This document shows positions 17,045 to 24,735 of a stretch of DNA of 38,731 bases, in pieces. The stretch comes from an uncultured Pelagibacteraceae bacterium. GTDB taxonomy: Bacteria; Pseudomonadota; Alphaproteobacteria; Pelagibacterales; Pelagibacteraceae. The DNA lies in assembly GCA_902557995.1 (NCBI GenBank), contig CACECL010000007.1:1-38731 (forward strand), given 5' to 3'. Made by a program: the position numbers and the translations under genes. Within the stretch, counting starts at the first letter, position 1. Every line of letters starts with the position of its first letter. Below the pieces are notes generated by a model, which worked only from the letters and a program-made list of their open reading frames with translations, had not been told where the DNA came from and did not search any database.

Positions 17045-17539
17045 TTAACCAGATTTTATTTTTTTTTCAATAAACTCAGGAACTTCGTCTTTTTCTACAA
17101 AATCCTCTTTTTTACCTTTTGGCTGGTAAGCATAAAGCAAATGCAATTTACAATATGAAAAATCTTTCAATGAAGATCGTCCGCAAAAATAAAAAGATTT
17201 TTCATTTGGATGACCTATTGGCCATTTGCAAGAGTTTTCATCTAGTTCCTCTAGTTGTTTTGGTTTCTCAGGCTCAAAGTCTTTTTCAATTATTAGTGAC
17301 TTGAATTTACTCCTACGACTTCTTTTAGTTTTGACATTTTTTTCTTCTATTGATTTTTCAAAGTTTTGATTTGAAGTAGCTGTTCGAGTTTTAATTTTCG
17401 CAGATAAATTAAGCCTGTGAGCTTTACCTATGACAGCATTTCTGCTAATTCCTCCAATAATTTCTGCTATTTGGCTAGCTGTGCTGCCTTTTCCCCAAAG
17501 CTCTTTTAACTTGTCTACTTTTTCCTCTGTCCAACTCAT
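17045..17539 (-). CDS. gcrA: GcrA cell cycle regulator
   Basis: GcrA is an alphaproteobacterial transcription factor that binds sigma70 RNA polymerase and responds to GANTC methylation by CcrM. The 164 residues carry the diagnostic N-terminus MSWTEEKVDKLKELW with the helix-turn-helix (ASQIAEIIGGISRNAVIGKAHRLNL, about 21-45), a basic variable linker, and a C-terminal conserved block CKWPIGHP with further Cys and His residues. The method of control is not visible beyond a candidate promoter at 17550-17577. It is monocistronic and supports the alphaproteobacterial assignment. Confidence 0.94.
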   Translation of the reverse strand: MSWTEEKVDKLKELWGKGSTASQIAEIIGGISRNAVIGKAHRLNLSAKIKTRTATSNQNFEKSIEEKNVKTKRSRRSKFKSLIIEKDFEPEKPKQLEELDENSCKWPIGHPNEKSFYFCGRSSLKDFSYCKLHLLYAYQPKGKKEDFVEKDEVPEFIEKKIKSG

Positions 17540-17549
17540 ATAACTATAT

Positions 17550-17577
17550 ATTGTATAATAATTCTATAAAGTAACAA
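17550..17577 (-). promoter_or_regulatory. Candidate sigma70 promoter of gcrA
   Basis: On the minus strand TTGTTA (17577-17572) is followed after 16 bases by TACAAT (17555-17550). The predicted transcript would begin only a few bases before the gcrA ATG at 17539. In such A+T-rich DNA similar pairs arise by chance, so confidence is low. The rest of the 171-base gap to argD shows no RNA gene or terminator to me. Confidence 0.3.
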
Positions 17578-17710
17578 TATACTGATATAAAATTAAATTA
17601 AACAATCAAAATATCATAGTTATCAACATTTATAGATCTAATTTAAGTATGTATGTTTTTTCAATCCTAACTTGTATTAATAATTAAAATTTATAAAACG
17701 AATTAAAAGA

Positions 17711-18877
17711 ATGAGCTATTTAGCAAAAAATTATAATAGAAAAAGTATTGCCTTTAAATATGGAAAGGGAAGTTTTTTATATTCTACTGCTAATAAAAAA
17801 TATTTAGATTTTGTTCAAGGTATAGCAGTCAATTCTTTAGGACATGCTCATCCAAAATTAGTTAAAACTATAAGAGATCAATCAAAAAAACTCTGGCATG
17901 TGTCTAATGCTTTTGAAATTCCTGAGGGAGAAAAATTAGCAAAAAAGTTATGTCAAAAAACTTTTGCTGATTATGTTATGTTTCAGAATTCAGGCGCTGA
18001 AGCTACTGAAGCAGCGATTAAAGTTGCGAGAAGATATTTCTATATTATAGGAAAACCAAATAAAAATAGAATTTTATGTATTAAAAATTCCTTTCATGGA
18101 AGAACTTTAGCAGCAATTTTTGCTAGCGGATCAAAGAAAATGACAGAGGGATTTGGTCCAAAAGTAAAAGGTTTTGATCACTTTAGCTTTGGAGATCATA
18201 ATTCTCTCAAAAAAAAAATTAATAAAAACACAGCTGCTATTATGGTTGAAACAATTATGGGTGAGGGTGGTATAAAAGTAATTCCAGATTGGTGTTTAAA
18301 AGAATTAAGAGCATTATGTAACAAGAAAAAGATATTATTAATTCTTGATGAAGTTCAGTGTGGAATAGGACGATCTGGTGATTTCTTTGCTTTTGAAAAA
18401 TCTAAAGTAAAACCTGATATTGTACCAATTGCAAAAGGAATAGGCGGAGGATTTCCTATTGGAGCAGTTTTAATGAATAAAAAGGTCGCCTCGGGTATGA
18501 CACCAGGCACTCATGGATCGACATTTGGAGGAAATCCATTAGCTATGTCTGTTGGAAATACTGTGATGGATATTATTTCAAATAAGAAATTTTTAAATAA
18601 TGTAAAAAATCTATCAAAATATTTTTTATTTAATCTTAATAAAATTAAAGAAAAATATCCAAATGTTATTAAGCAAATAAGAGGAAAAGGCTTTTTGATT
18701 GGGATACAGTTATATAAAGATCAAACTAAATTTATAAAAAAATTGATGAACAATCAGCTACTGACTATTAGAGCTGCAGAAAATGTAGTTCGGATTTTAC
18801 CTCCACTAAATGTCAAAAAAAATGAACTAGATTTAGCATTAAAAATTATTGAAAAAGTCTGTTCGCAGATAAAATAA
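17711..18877 (+). CDS. argD: Acetylornithine aminotransferase
   Basis: ArgD is a PLP enzyme that transaminates N-acetylglutamate semialdehyde to N-acetylornithine, and often also acts in lysine synthesis. The 388 residues have SGAEA (94-98), FHGRT (128-132), LDEVQ (212-216) and the PLP lysine Lys242 in IAKGIGGGFP, then THGSTFGGNPLA. Length and motifs are those of class III aminotransferases of the ArgD branch. argF begins one base after its stop, so the two are one operon. The 171 bases upstream are very A+T-rich, and I could not find a convincing promoter there. Confidence 0.95.
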   Translation: MSYLAKNYNRKSIAFKYGKGSFLYSTANKKYLDFVQGIAVNSLGHAHPKLVKTIRDQSKKLWHVSNAFEIPEGEKLAKKLCQKTFADYVMFQNSGAEATEAAIKVARRYFYIIGKPNKNRILCIKNSFHGRTLAAIFASGSKKMTEGFGPKVKGFDHFSFGDHNSLKKKINKNTAAIMVETIMGEGGIKVIPDWCLKELRALCNKKKILLILDEVQCGIGRSGDFFAFEKSKVKPDIVPIAKGIGGGFPIGAVLMNKKVASGMTPGTHGSTFGGNPLAMSVGNTVMDIISNKKFLNNVKNLSKYFLFNLNKIKEKYPNVIKQIRGKGFLIGIQLYKDQTKFIKKLMNNQLLTIRAAENVVRILPPLNVKKNELDLALKIIEKVCSQIK

Positions 18878-18878
18878 T

Positions 18879-19808
18879 ATGAAACATTTCATTAATTTAA
18901 AAGATATACCTGCAAAAGATCTAAGAAAGATCATTGTTGATGCTAAGAAAAGAAAAAGTTTAAGAAAAAAACTAAGTACATTAGAGGTTGATAAGGGTGC
19001 ACCCTTAAAAGGAAAATTATTAATTCAAATGTTTGAAAAATCTAGTTTGCGAACAAGATTAAGCTTTTATTTAGCTATTAAACAATTAGGTGGTGGTACT
19101 TTGACTTTGAGATCTAATGAGCTTCATTTAGGTCAAGGTGGAGAGAGTATTGCTGATACAGCTAAAATTCTTTCGACCTATGGCGATGGATTTATGCTTA
19201 GAACTGATAGTGATAAAAAGGTCGAAAATTTTGAAAAATATTTAACTATACCCGTCATCAATGGTTTAAGTCCTTCATCTCATCCAACGCAGGTTTTATC
19301 AGATGTTTTTACTGTTGAGGAAATAATAAAGAAACCAATTTCTAATTTAAATATTTGCTGGATAGGTGACTCAAACAATGTTTTAGATAGTCTGATAGCT
19401 GCATCAGTTAAATTTAATTTCAAGCTAAGTATTGGTTGTCCAAAAAAATTTGAACCAGGAAAAGAAGTTAGAGCTTGGGTCAAAAAAAATAATAAGCAAA
19501 TTTATATTTATAATGATGCGAAAATGGCAGTCTCTAATGCAGATGTAATTTTTTCTGATAAAGTTATTTCTTTAAATGACAAAGTTAATAAGAAGAAAAA
19601 AATAAAAGCGTTTAAAAATTTTAAAATTGATAAAAAATTAATGAGTTATGCAAAAAAAAGTTGTATTTTTTTGCATTGTTTACCTAGAGGAAATGAAGTG
19701 AGTAATGATATTTTCTTAGGAAAAAAATCTCACGTATGGCAACAAGCACTCAATAGAGTTCATGTACAAAAAAGTATTTTATTATATTGTTTTGGAAAAT
19801 TAAGGTAG
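18879..19808 (+). CDS. argF: Ornithine carbamoyltransferase
   Basis: ArgF makes citrulline from ornithine and carbamoyl phosphate. The carbamoyl-phosphate loop SLRTR (56-60), HPTQ (135-138) and HCLPRG (266-271) are intact in a 309-residue protein. The ornithine-binding loop, usually D-x-W-x-SMG, reads DKVISLND (227-234), so Met-Gly is replaced by Leu-Asn; this leaves some room for another carbamoyl acceptor. The neighbour argD, one base away, argues for ornithine. The stop overlaps the convergent cytochrome c gene by 9 bases. Confidence 0.93.
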   Translation: MKHFINLKDIPAKDLRKIIVDAKKRKSLRKKLSTLEVDKGAPLKGKLLIQMFEKSSLRTRLSFYLAIKQLGGGTLTLRSNELHLGQGGESIADTAKILSTYGDGFMLRTDSDKKVENFEKYLTIPVINGLSPSSHPTQVLSDVFTVEEIIKKPISNLNICWIGDSNNVLDSLIAASVKFNFKLSIGCPKKFEPGKEVRAWVKKNNKQIYIYNDAKMAVSNADVIFSDKVISLNDKVNKKKKIKAFKNFKIDKKLMSYAKKSCIFLHCLPRGNEVSNDIFLGKKSHVWQQALNRVHVQKSILLYCFGKLR

Positions 19809-20339
19809 CGGCAGAGGGCTGTCTGAATTCTCATTTAGATATTTTATTACAGAAGCTCTATCTTTTTCTTTTCTAAGACCTGCATATGCCATTTTTGTTC
19901 CCTTTATCCATTTAGCAGGTTTAATTAAAAATCCATTCAGTTCTTCAAAAGTCCAATTCTTATCATATGCTGCTAGTGCTTTAGAATATTTATAGTCTTC
20001 AATTGCTCCAACTTTTCTTCCTACAACATTATATAGAGCTGGACCTATAGCATTCTTCCCCCCTTTAACAATTGAATGACAAGCTGCACATTTTTTAAAA
20101 ACTTTTTCACCATGTGCAATATCTCCGATTGCCATCAATGCTGAAATATCAATTTTGTCTGACGTCGTGCTTGAGCTGGTTGTGGATACAGTAGTGGTAG
20201 CTTCTACTTCAATGGAATAACCAGGTGTTTTAGGTTTTTCTACGTGGAATATTACATCTGATAATTTTCCAATACCGATAACAAGCAAAGCAACCATTAA
20301 AACTGCAGCAACTATTTTATTTATTTCGAAAGAATCCAT
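19800..20339 (-). CDS. Membrane-anchored class I cytochrome c (CycM-like)
   Basis: This is a 179-residue electron carrier with one N-terminal membrane helix (about residues 8-30), a Ser/Thr-rich linker (47-60), and a cytochrome c domain with the haem site CAACH (84-88) and a probable axial Met150 (KGTKMAYAG). Such proteins (cytochrome c552/CycM of alphaproteobacteria) pass electrons between the bc1 complex and the aa3 oxidase. The helix is uncleaved by appearance, so the haem domain would face the periplasm while tethered. It is transcribed alone; 113 bases separate it from divergent kdsB. Confidence 0.92.
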   Translation of the reverse strand: MDSFEINKIVAAVLMVALLVIGIGKLSDVIFHVEKPKTPGYSIEVEATTTVSTTSSSTTSDKIDISALMAIGDIAHGEKVFKKCAACHSIVKGGKNAIGPALYNVVGRKVGAIEDYKYSKALAAYDKNWTFEELNGFLIKPAKWIKGTKMAYAGLRKEKDRASVIKYLNENSDSPLPLP

Positions 20340-20408
20340 TTTTTCTAAATTTTGTAGTGAACGTATAACATGATAAATTAAAAAAAAGCTAAATTTTAAT
20401 GTATAAAT

Positions 20409-20438
20409 TTGCCTCTATAGTTGTTTAATGAGTATAAT
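20409..20438 (+). promoter_or_regulatory. Candidate sigma70 promoter of kdsB-pheA
   Basis: TTGCCT (20409-20414), an 18-base spacer and a perfect TATAAT (20433-20438) lie 14 bases before the kdsB ATG. The leader would be only a few bases long, which suggests near-leaderless initiation. The perfect -10 makes this better than most A+T-rich matches, but it is not proven. Confidence 0.4.
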
Positions 20439-20452
20439 AATTTGAAAATATA

Positions 20453-21184
20453 ATGAAAACTTTAGTAATTATACCCTCTAGGATGTCTGCCACAAGGCTT
20501 CCAGGTAAACCTTTGCTAAAAATAAATGGTTTATCAATTATTTCACATGTATCTAAAAAAGCAGTAGAGGCCAATATTGGAGATGTGATTGTAGCTACAG
20601 AGGACCAGGAAATTATTGATGATGTTAAAGGAAATGGTTTCAACGCTATTATGACTAGCAACAAACACAAAACAGGCACAGATAGAATTCACGAGGCACT
20701 TAAAAAATCAAATATAAAGGATGTTGATTTTATTATGAATTTACAAGGCGATGAACCAGCAATCGATATCCAAGATATAGTAAGATTGAATGATAAAATG
20801 TTGCAAAATCCCTCTAAAATAGGAACTCTTGCATCGATAATAAAAGAAAATAAAAATTTGAAAAATAAAAATATTGTAAAGGTAATTACCGAAAATGCTT
20901 TAGGAGAGGACAATTTTCCAAAGAGTACTTCTTATTTAAGAATGTCTGAGAGGATAGATAATATATATCATCATATTGGAGTTTACTGCTATTCAAAAGA
21001 TTCACTCGAAAAATTTGTTCAACTAAGTCAATCTAAAAATGAAATAGAAAATCGGTTAGAGCAATTAAGAGCATTAGATAATAATATTGATATTAATGTT
21101 TCACTTGCAAAGTCATCTCCAATAGGGGTAGATACAGAGGAAGATTATCTAGCCTTAAAAAAAATAATGGAATATAAGAATTGA
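20453..21184 (+). CDS. kdsB: 3-deoxy-manno-octulosonate cytidylyltransferase
   Basis: KdsB activates Kdo to CMP-Kdo for addition to lipid A. The 243 residues open with the nucleotide-binding IIPSRMSATRLPGKPL (6-21) and have NLQGDEPAI near 98-106, the metal and CTP site region, and IGVYCYSK later. The length is normal (E. coli 248). The gene is tightly coupled to pheA (TGATG overlap), an unrelated pathway, so the pairing probably reflects genome compaction. kdsD, lptB and lptC at the other LPS locus fit the same envelope role. Confidence 0.95.
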   Translation: MKTLVIIPSRMSATRLPGKPLLKINGLSIISHVSKKAVEANIGDVIVATEDQEIIDDVKGNGFNAIMTSNKHKTGTDRIHEALKKSNIKDVDFIMNLQGDEPAIDIQDIVRLNDKMLQNPSKIGTLASIIKENKNLKNKNIVKVITENALGEDNFPKSTSYLRMSERIDNIYHHIGVYCYSKDSLEKFVQLSQSKNEIENRLEQLRALDNNIDINVSLAKSSPIGVDTEEDYLALKKIMEYKN

Positions 21185-22017
21185 TGAGTAAAATTTATTT
21201 TCAGGGAGCCTTTGGTGCATATTCTCATTTAGCAGCGCTTTCAATCGATCCTAAATCAGAAATCTTACCTTGTAAAACTTTTGATGATTGTTTTAACAAA
21301 GCATCTGAAGAACCAGATAGCAGAATTATAATTCCAGAGTCAAATAGAATTACCGGTAACATTGGAATTGAATATTTAATTTTTAAACATAGGCTAAATA
21401 TTTATAAAGAGCATTTTCAAAAAATTGAGCATAATTTATTAGGACAGCCTGGGGCAAAATTAAAAGATATCAAAGAAGTATATTCACACGCACAAGGATT
21501 GTCTCAGTGTTCAAAATTTATTAAAGAAAATAATTTAGCAGAACATATTAGAGCAGATACTGCTGGATCTGCTGAAATGATTTCTAAAACAAAAGACGTT
21601 AAGCAATCAGCTATAGCATCTTCATTAAGTGCTAAAATTTATGGTTTAGAAGTAATTAAAAAAAATATAGAAAATGAAAGTGGAAATTTGACAAGATTTT
21701 TGGTTATGGGAAAAAATATTTCTCAACCAGAATTTAAAGATAAAACTTACATAACTTCTTTTTTATTTAAATTGAAAAGTAAGCCAGCTGCTCTTTACCA
21801 ATCACTAGGAGGTTTTGCTATTAATGGTGTAAATTTAACTAAACTACAAAGTTATCCAGAAAAAAATAGTTTCGACTCTTATTTTTTCTTATGTGATTTG
21901 GATGGACACATCGAAGATCCAAAAGTTCAGAAATCTCTTGAAGAGCTAGGTCTGCATTGTGAGGATTTTCACGTTCTAGGTGTTTTTGAGGCTGATAGCT
22001 TGAGACAAAAAAAATAA
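21184..22017 (+). CDS. pheA: Prephenate dehydratase
   Basis: This enzyme converts prephenate to phenylpyruvate in phenylalanine synthesis. The 277 residues have the catalytic periplasmic-binding-like fold (IYFQGAFGAYSH at the start, PESNRITGNI, the NLTRFLVMG segment equivalent to the conserved TRF) and a C-terminal ACT domain (from about residue 188, with GVNLTKLQSYPE in the place of the Phe-binding ESRP motif). There is no chorismate mutase domain. The ATG shares its A with the kdsB stop, so I choose it over the TTG one codon earlier. Feedback control by phenylalanine is likely from the ACT domain but is inferred. Confidence 0.93.
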   Translation: MSKIYFQGAFGAYSHLAALSIDPKSEILPCKTFDDCFNKASEEPDSRIIIPESNRITGNIGIEYLIFKHRLNIYKEHFQKIEHNLLGQPGAKLKDIKEVYSHAQGLSQCSKFIKENNLAEHIRADTAGSAEMISKTKDVKQSAIASSLSAKIYGLEVIKKNIENESGNLTRFLVMGKNISQPEFKDKTYITSFLFKLKSKPAALYQSLGGFAINGVNLTKLQSYPEKNSFDSYFFLCDLDGHIEDPKVQKSLEELGLHCEDFHVLGVFEADSLRQKK

Positions 22018-22027
22018 GAATCTTTTC

Positions 22028-22057
22028 TTGTAGATTAGAAATTTTAACTGCTATAAT
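22028..22057 (+). promoter_or_regulatory. Candidate promoter of the SRP RNA gene
   Basis: TTGTAG (22028-22033), an 18-base spacer and a perfect TATAAT (22052-22057) sit directly before the 4.5S RNA. The distance of 6-7 bases from the -10 to the first paired base of the RNA (22064) is what a start site needs. The position makes this one of the better-supported promoters here. It likely also serves dnaX. Confidence 0.6.
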
Positions 22058-22063
22058 GGTTCT

Positions 22064-22148
22064 GGAGGCTAGAGGTGGATGCTGCTTGAACCCGACCAGA
22101 TCTTAACGGAAGCAGTCGTAAAGACAGTTATTCAGGTTCTAGTCTCCT
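22064..22148 (+). ncRNA. ffs: Signal recognition particle 4.5S RNA (small bacterial type)
   Basis: This is the RNA part of the signal recognition particle, which binds Ffh and targets nascent membrane proteins. The apical Ffh-binding signature GGAAGCAG is at 22108-22115, within a long hairpin. The ends close the stem: GGAGGCTAGA at 22064-22073 pairs with TCTAGTCTCC at 22138-22147, with one G-U pair. The length of about 85 bases suits the short bacterial form. A good promoter precedes it, and dnaX begins 10 bases after its end, the ffs-dnaX order seen in many bacteria. The exact ends are estimated. Confidence 0.88.
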
Positions 22149-22157
22149 TAAAGATAT

Positions 22158-23810
22158 ATGAATAATAACTCAAAAGTATTAGCATTAAAATATAGACCAC
22201 AAACTTTTGACGATCTAATAGGTCAAGAGGTTGTTGCTGAAACAATCACAAATTCCATTAAAGCTGACAAAATACCTAATGCATATTTGTTCACTGGAAT
22301 AAGGGGAATAGGAAAAACTACTACTGCAAGAATTGTTGCAAAAGCACTTAATTGCTCAAATGGAATAGAAAATAAATGTAAAATTAAATGTGATAATTGT
22401 GATGCAATTACAAACTCAAATCATATCGATGTTCTTGAGATGGATGCCGCAAGTAAAACAGGCGTAGATGACGTAAGAGATTTGATTGAATTTTCTAGAT
22501 ATGGGCCAACATCTGCAAAATATAAAATTTTCATAATTGATGAAGTTCATATGCTTAGCAAACAAGCATTTAATGCTTTATTAAAAACTTTAGAAGAGCC
22601 ACCAGAATATTTAAAATTTATTTTTGCAACAACAGAAATTAAAAAAATTCCAATTACTGTTGTTTCTAGATGTCAAAGATTTGATTTGTCTAGAATTAAA
22701 TCCTCAGAATTATTAGAATACATAAAAAAAATTAAAGATAAGGAAAATGGAAAAATAACAGAAGATGCATTAAAGCTTATAGTAAAAATTTCGGAAGGTT
22801 CTGTTAGAGATGCTTTATCATTATTAGATAGAGCATTATTAAGTTTGGATGATGGAAAGGAATTAGATTTAAATTCAGCTCAGAAAATTTTTGGATATTT
22901 TGATAAATCTCAATTAATTGATTTATTTGAACTAATTTTAAAAGGTGAAGAAACAAAAGTAATAAATATTTATAGAAATATTTATGATCAAGGTGTTGAA
23001 CCAAAAGTTTTTATTAATGACTTCTTAGAGTTACTTTATTACTTTAAAAATATTAATTCTTTAACTTTAGAAAGTACAAACTTTTCATTAAATGACGAAG
23101 AATTTTCTAAAATTAAAAATTTATCAAATCAAATAGATTCAGAAGTATTTATATTATTTTGGCAATTTGCCATTTCTTCTCTTGAAGAAATTGATATTGT
23201 TTCTAACCAACACCTTTCAATTGAAATGTTCTTAATAAGACTAATGCATTTAAGTTCTGTAAAATCTAAAAATAAAGTTGAAAAAGTTGAAATTGATTTG
23301 AAGAGTGAAAATTTAGTTAACAATAAAGAAACTGAGTTAACTTCTAAAACAATCAACCAAATTAAGAATGTTGCTCAAGAAGAAAAAACTAAACCAGAAG
23401 TACAAACAGAAATTAAAGCAGAAAAGAAAATTAATATAAATGCATTTGAGGATCTAATTGAAATCTGTTCAAAAAAAAAGGAGGTCAAACTAAAATACGA
23501 ATTAGAAAAAAATGTTAATCTCGTAAAATTTGAAAAAAATAGAATTGAAATATCTTTTAATGAAAGTTTAGACAAAGATTTTGTAAAAGATTTATCATCA
23601 AAACTTTTTGAATGGACTGGTGAGAGATGGATTATTACATTTAGTAAATTAAAAGGGCAAATATCAGTAAAAGATAAAGAAAAAAATGAAAAAAAACAAT
23701 TAATAGATGAAATGAAAAATTCAGAAATATTTAAAAGTGTGTTGGATAGATTTCCTGATGCAGAATTAACAGAAGTAAATTCAAAAAAAGATGGAGTTGA
23801 TAATGACTGA
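22158..23810 (+). CDS. dnaX: DNA polymerase III subunit tau (and possibly gamma)
   Basis: DnaX is the ATPase of the clamp loader. The 550 residues show KYRPQTFDDLIGQ, Walker A GIRGIGKTT (47-55), zinc cysteines 66, 74, 78 and 81, DEVH (128-131), and SRCQRF (sensor 1 region, 170-175). The Lys/Glu-rich linker spans about 370-425, and a tau-type C-terminal domain follows from about 430. An A9 tract followed by GGAGG lies at codons 438-442, at the linker/C-domain junction. A shift in either direction there would soon stop translation, giving a gamma-like product of about 444 or 453 residues. dnaX overlaps ybaB by 8 bases and probably shares the ffs promoter. Confidence 0.95.
   Translation: MNNNSKVLALKYRPQTFDDLIGQEVVAETITNSIKADKIPNAYLFTGIRGIGKTTTARIVAKALNCSNGIENKCKIKCDNCDAITNSNHIDVLEMDAASKTGVDDVRDLIEFSRYGPTSAKYKIFIIDEVHMLSKQAFNALLKTLEEPPEYLKFIFATTEIKKIPITVVSRCQRFDLSRIKSSELLEYIKKIKDKENGKITEDALKLIVKISEGSVRDALSLLDRALLSLDDGKELDLNSAQKIFGYFDKSQLIDLFELILKGEETKVINIYRNIYDQGVEPKVFINDFLELLYYFKNINSLTLESTNFSLNDEEFSKIKNLSNQIDSEVFILFWQFAISSLEEIDIVSNQHLSIEMFLIRLMHLSSVKSKNKVEKVEIDLKSENLVNNKETELTSKTINQIKNVAQEEKTKPEVQTEIKAEKKININAFEDLIEICSKKKEVKLKYELEKNVNLVKFEKNRIEISFNESLDKDFVKDLSSKLFEWTGERWIITFSKLKGQISVKDKEKNEKKQLIDEMKNSEIFKSVLDRFPDAELTEVNSKKDGVDND
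23471..23484 (+). other. Candidate programmed slippage site (A9-GGAGG) in dnaX
   Basis: Nine A residues (23471-23479) run directly into GGAGG (23480-23484). An added A leads to a stop after KKKGGQTKIRIRKKC; a lost A leads to a stop after KKRRSN. Known dnaX genes make gamma by ribosomal frameshifting (E. coli) or by transcriptional slippage at an A9 tract (Thermus thermophilus). The placement at the tau-domain junction fits, but similar A tracts are common in this genome. Confidence 0.4.
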
Positions 23811-24120
23811 TTTTAGTAAAATTTTAGATAAAGCAAAAGAACTTGAGGCCAAAATGAAAGAAAGCCAACAAAAGATTAAGGAAATTAGAGTTGAAGGAGT
23901 TTCGGGTTCAAATTCTGTAAAGATAACTTTGGATGGAGAGGGAGAAATGCAAACGATAAAGTTATCTGATGAAATTATGAAAGAAGACAAAACCATAATT
24001 GAAGATTTAATCGTTGCAGCACATAATAGTGCCAAATCTCAACTTAAATCAAAAACAACTGAGGAAATTTCAAAAGCAACTGGAGGTTTTGGAATTCCTG
24101 GTTTTAAATGGCCTTTATAA
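23803..24120 (+). CDS. ybaB: YbaB/EbfC family nucleoid-associated protein
   Basis: This is a small DNA-binding dimer of 105 residues. It shows the family pattern: an N-terminal amphipathic helix (DFSKILDKAKELEAKMKESQ), the central VEGVSGSNSVKITLDGEGEM strand region, and a Gly-rich tail ending GGFGIPGFKWPL. The ATG at 23803 overlaps the dnaX stop by 8 bases; a further ATG at 23791 is in frame but lies deeper in dnaX. The dnaX-ybaB-recR order is widely conserved, and all three act in DNA replication or repair. Its precise role is unknown. Confidence 0.94.
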   Translation: MTDFSKILDKAKELEAKMKESQQKIKEIRVEGVSGSNSVKITLDGEGEMQTIKLSDEIMKEDKTIIEDLIVAAHNSAKSQLKSKTTEEISKATGGFGIPGFKWPL

Positions 24121-24123
24121 TAG

Positions 24124-24735
24124 ATGCAAAACATCAGTGAGATAGAAGAATTAATTAAATTAATTTCAAAACTTCCAGGCTTAGGTCCCAAATCAGCAAA
24201 AAGAATTGTTTTAAAATTAATAAATAATCGTGACGAACTTGTAAAACCTATGGCAAATACATTGGCTCAGGTTTATAAAAATGTAGTTAGATGTAATTCA
24301 TGTGGTGCCTTAAAGTCAAATTCAAATGGATGTTTAAACTGTGAGAATACAAAAGAAAAATATAATAAAATTTGTGTAGTAGAGGATATTGCAGATCAAT
24401 GGTCGATTGAAAATTCAAATATCTTTCAAGGTTATTTTCATATTTTAGGAGGGACAATTTCTTCAGTTGGCCAAAGAAAAGAAGATTTATTAATTAACTC
24501 ATTAGTAGAAAGAGTTAACAGAGATAAAATCGAAGAGGTAATTCTTGCAACTAGTGCAACTGTTGAAGGCCAAACCACTGCATATTATATCCAAGATAGT
24601 CTAAAAAATTTAGATGTTAAAATTACTAAATTAGCACAAGGGTTACCAGTAGGAGGAGAGATTGAAAGTCTAGATGATGGGACTTTATTTTCTGCTTTTA
24701 AAAATAGATCTAATTTGATTTCGAACTCAGATTAG
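24124..24735 (+). CDS. recR: Recombination protein RecR
   Basis: RecR works with RecF and RecO to load RecA at gaps. The 203 residues contain a helix-hairpin-helix (LPGLGPKSAKRI, 17-28), a zinc finger with Cys57, Cys60, Cys70 and Cys73, a Toprim domain starting near residue 80 (ICVVED with Glu87), and the C-terminal LAQGLPVGGEIE. The ATG follows the ybaB stop by 3 bases. The end overlaps the convergent malate synthase gene by 26 bases. Confidence 0.96.
   Translation: MQNISEIEELIKLISKLPGLGPKSAKRIVLKLINNRDELVKPMANTLAQVYKNVVRCNSCGALKSNSNGCLNCENTKEKYNKICVVEDIADQWSIENSNIFQGYFHILGGTISSVGQRKEDLLINSLVERVNRDKIEEVILATSATVEGQTTAYYIQDSLKNLDVKITKLAQGLPVGGEIESLDDGTLFSAFKNRSNLISNSD

Noticed and set aside
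17540-17710. Possible small RNA or tRNA in the gcrA-argD gap
   Set aside because: I see no cloverleaf, no stable hairpin and no T-run terminator; it is only A+T-rich.
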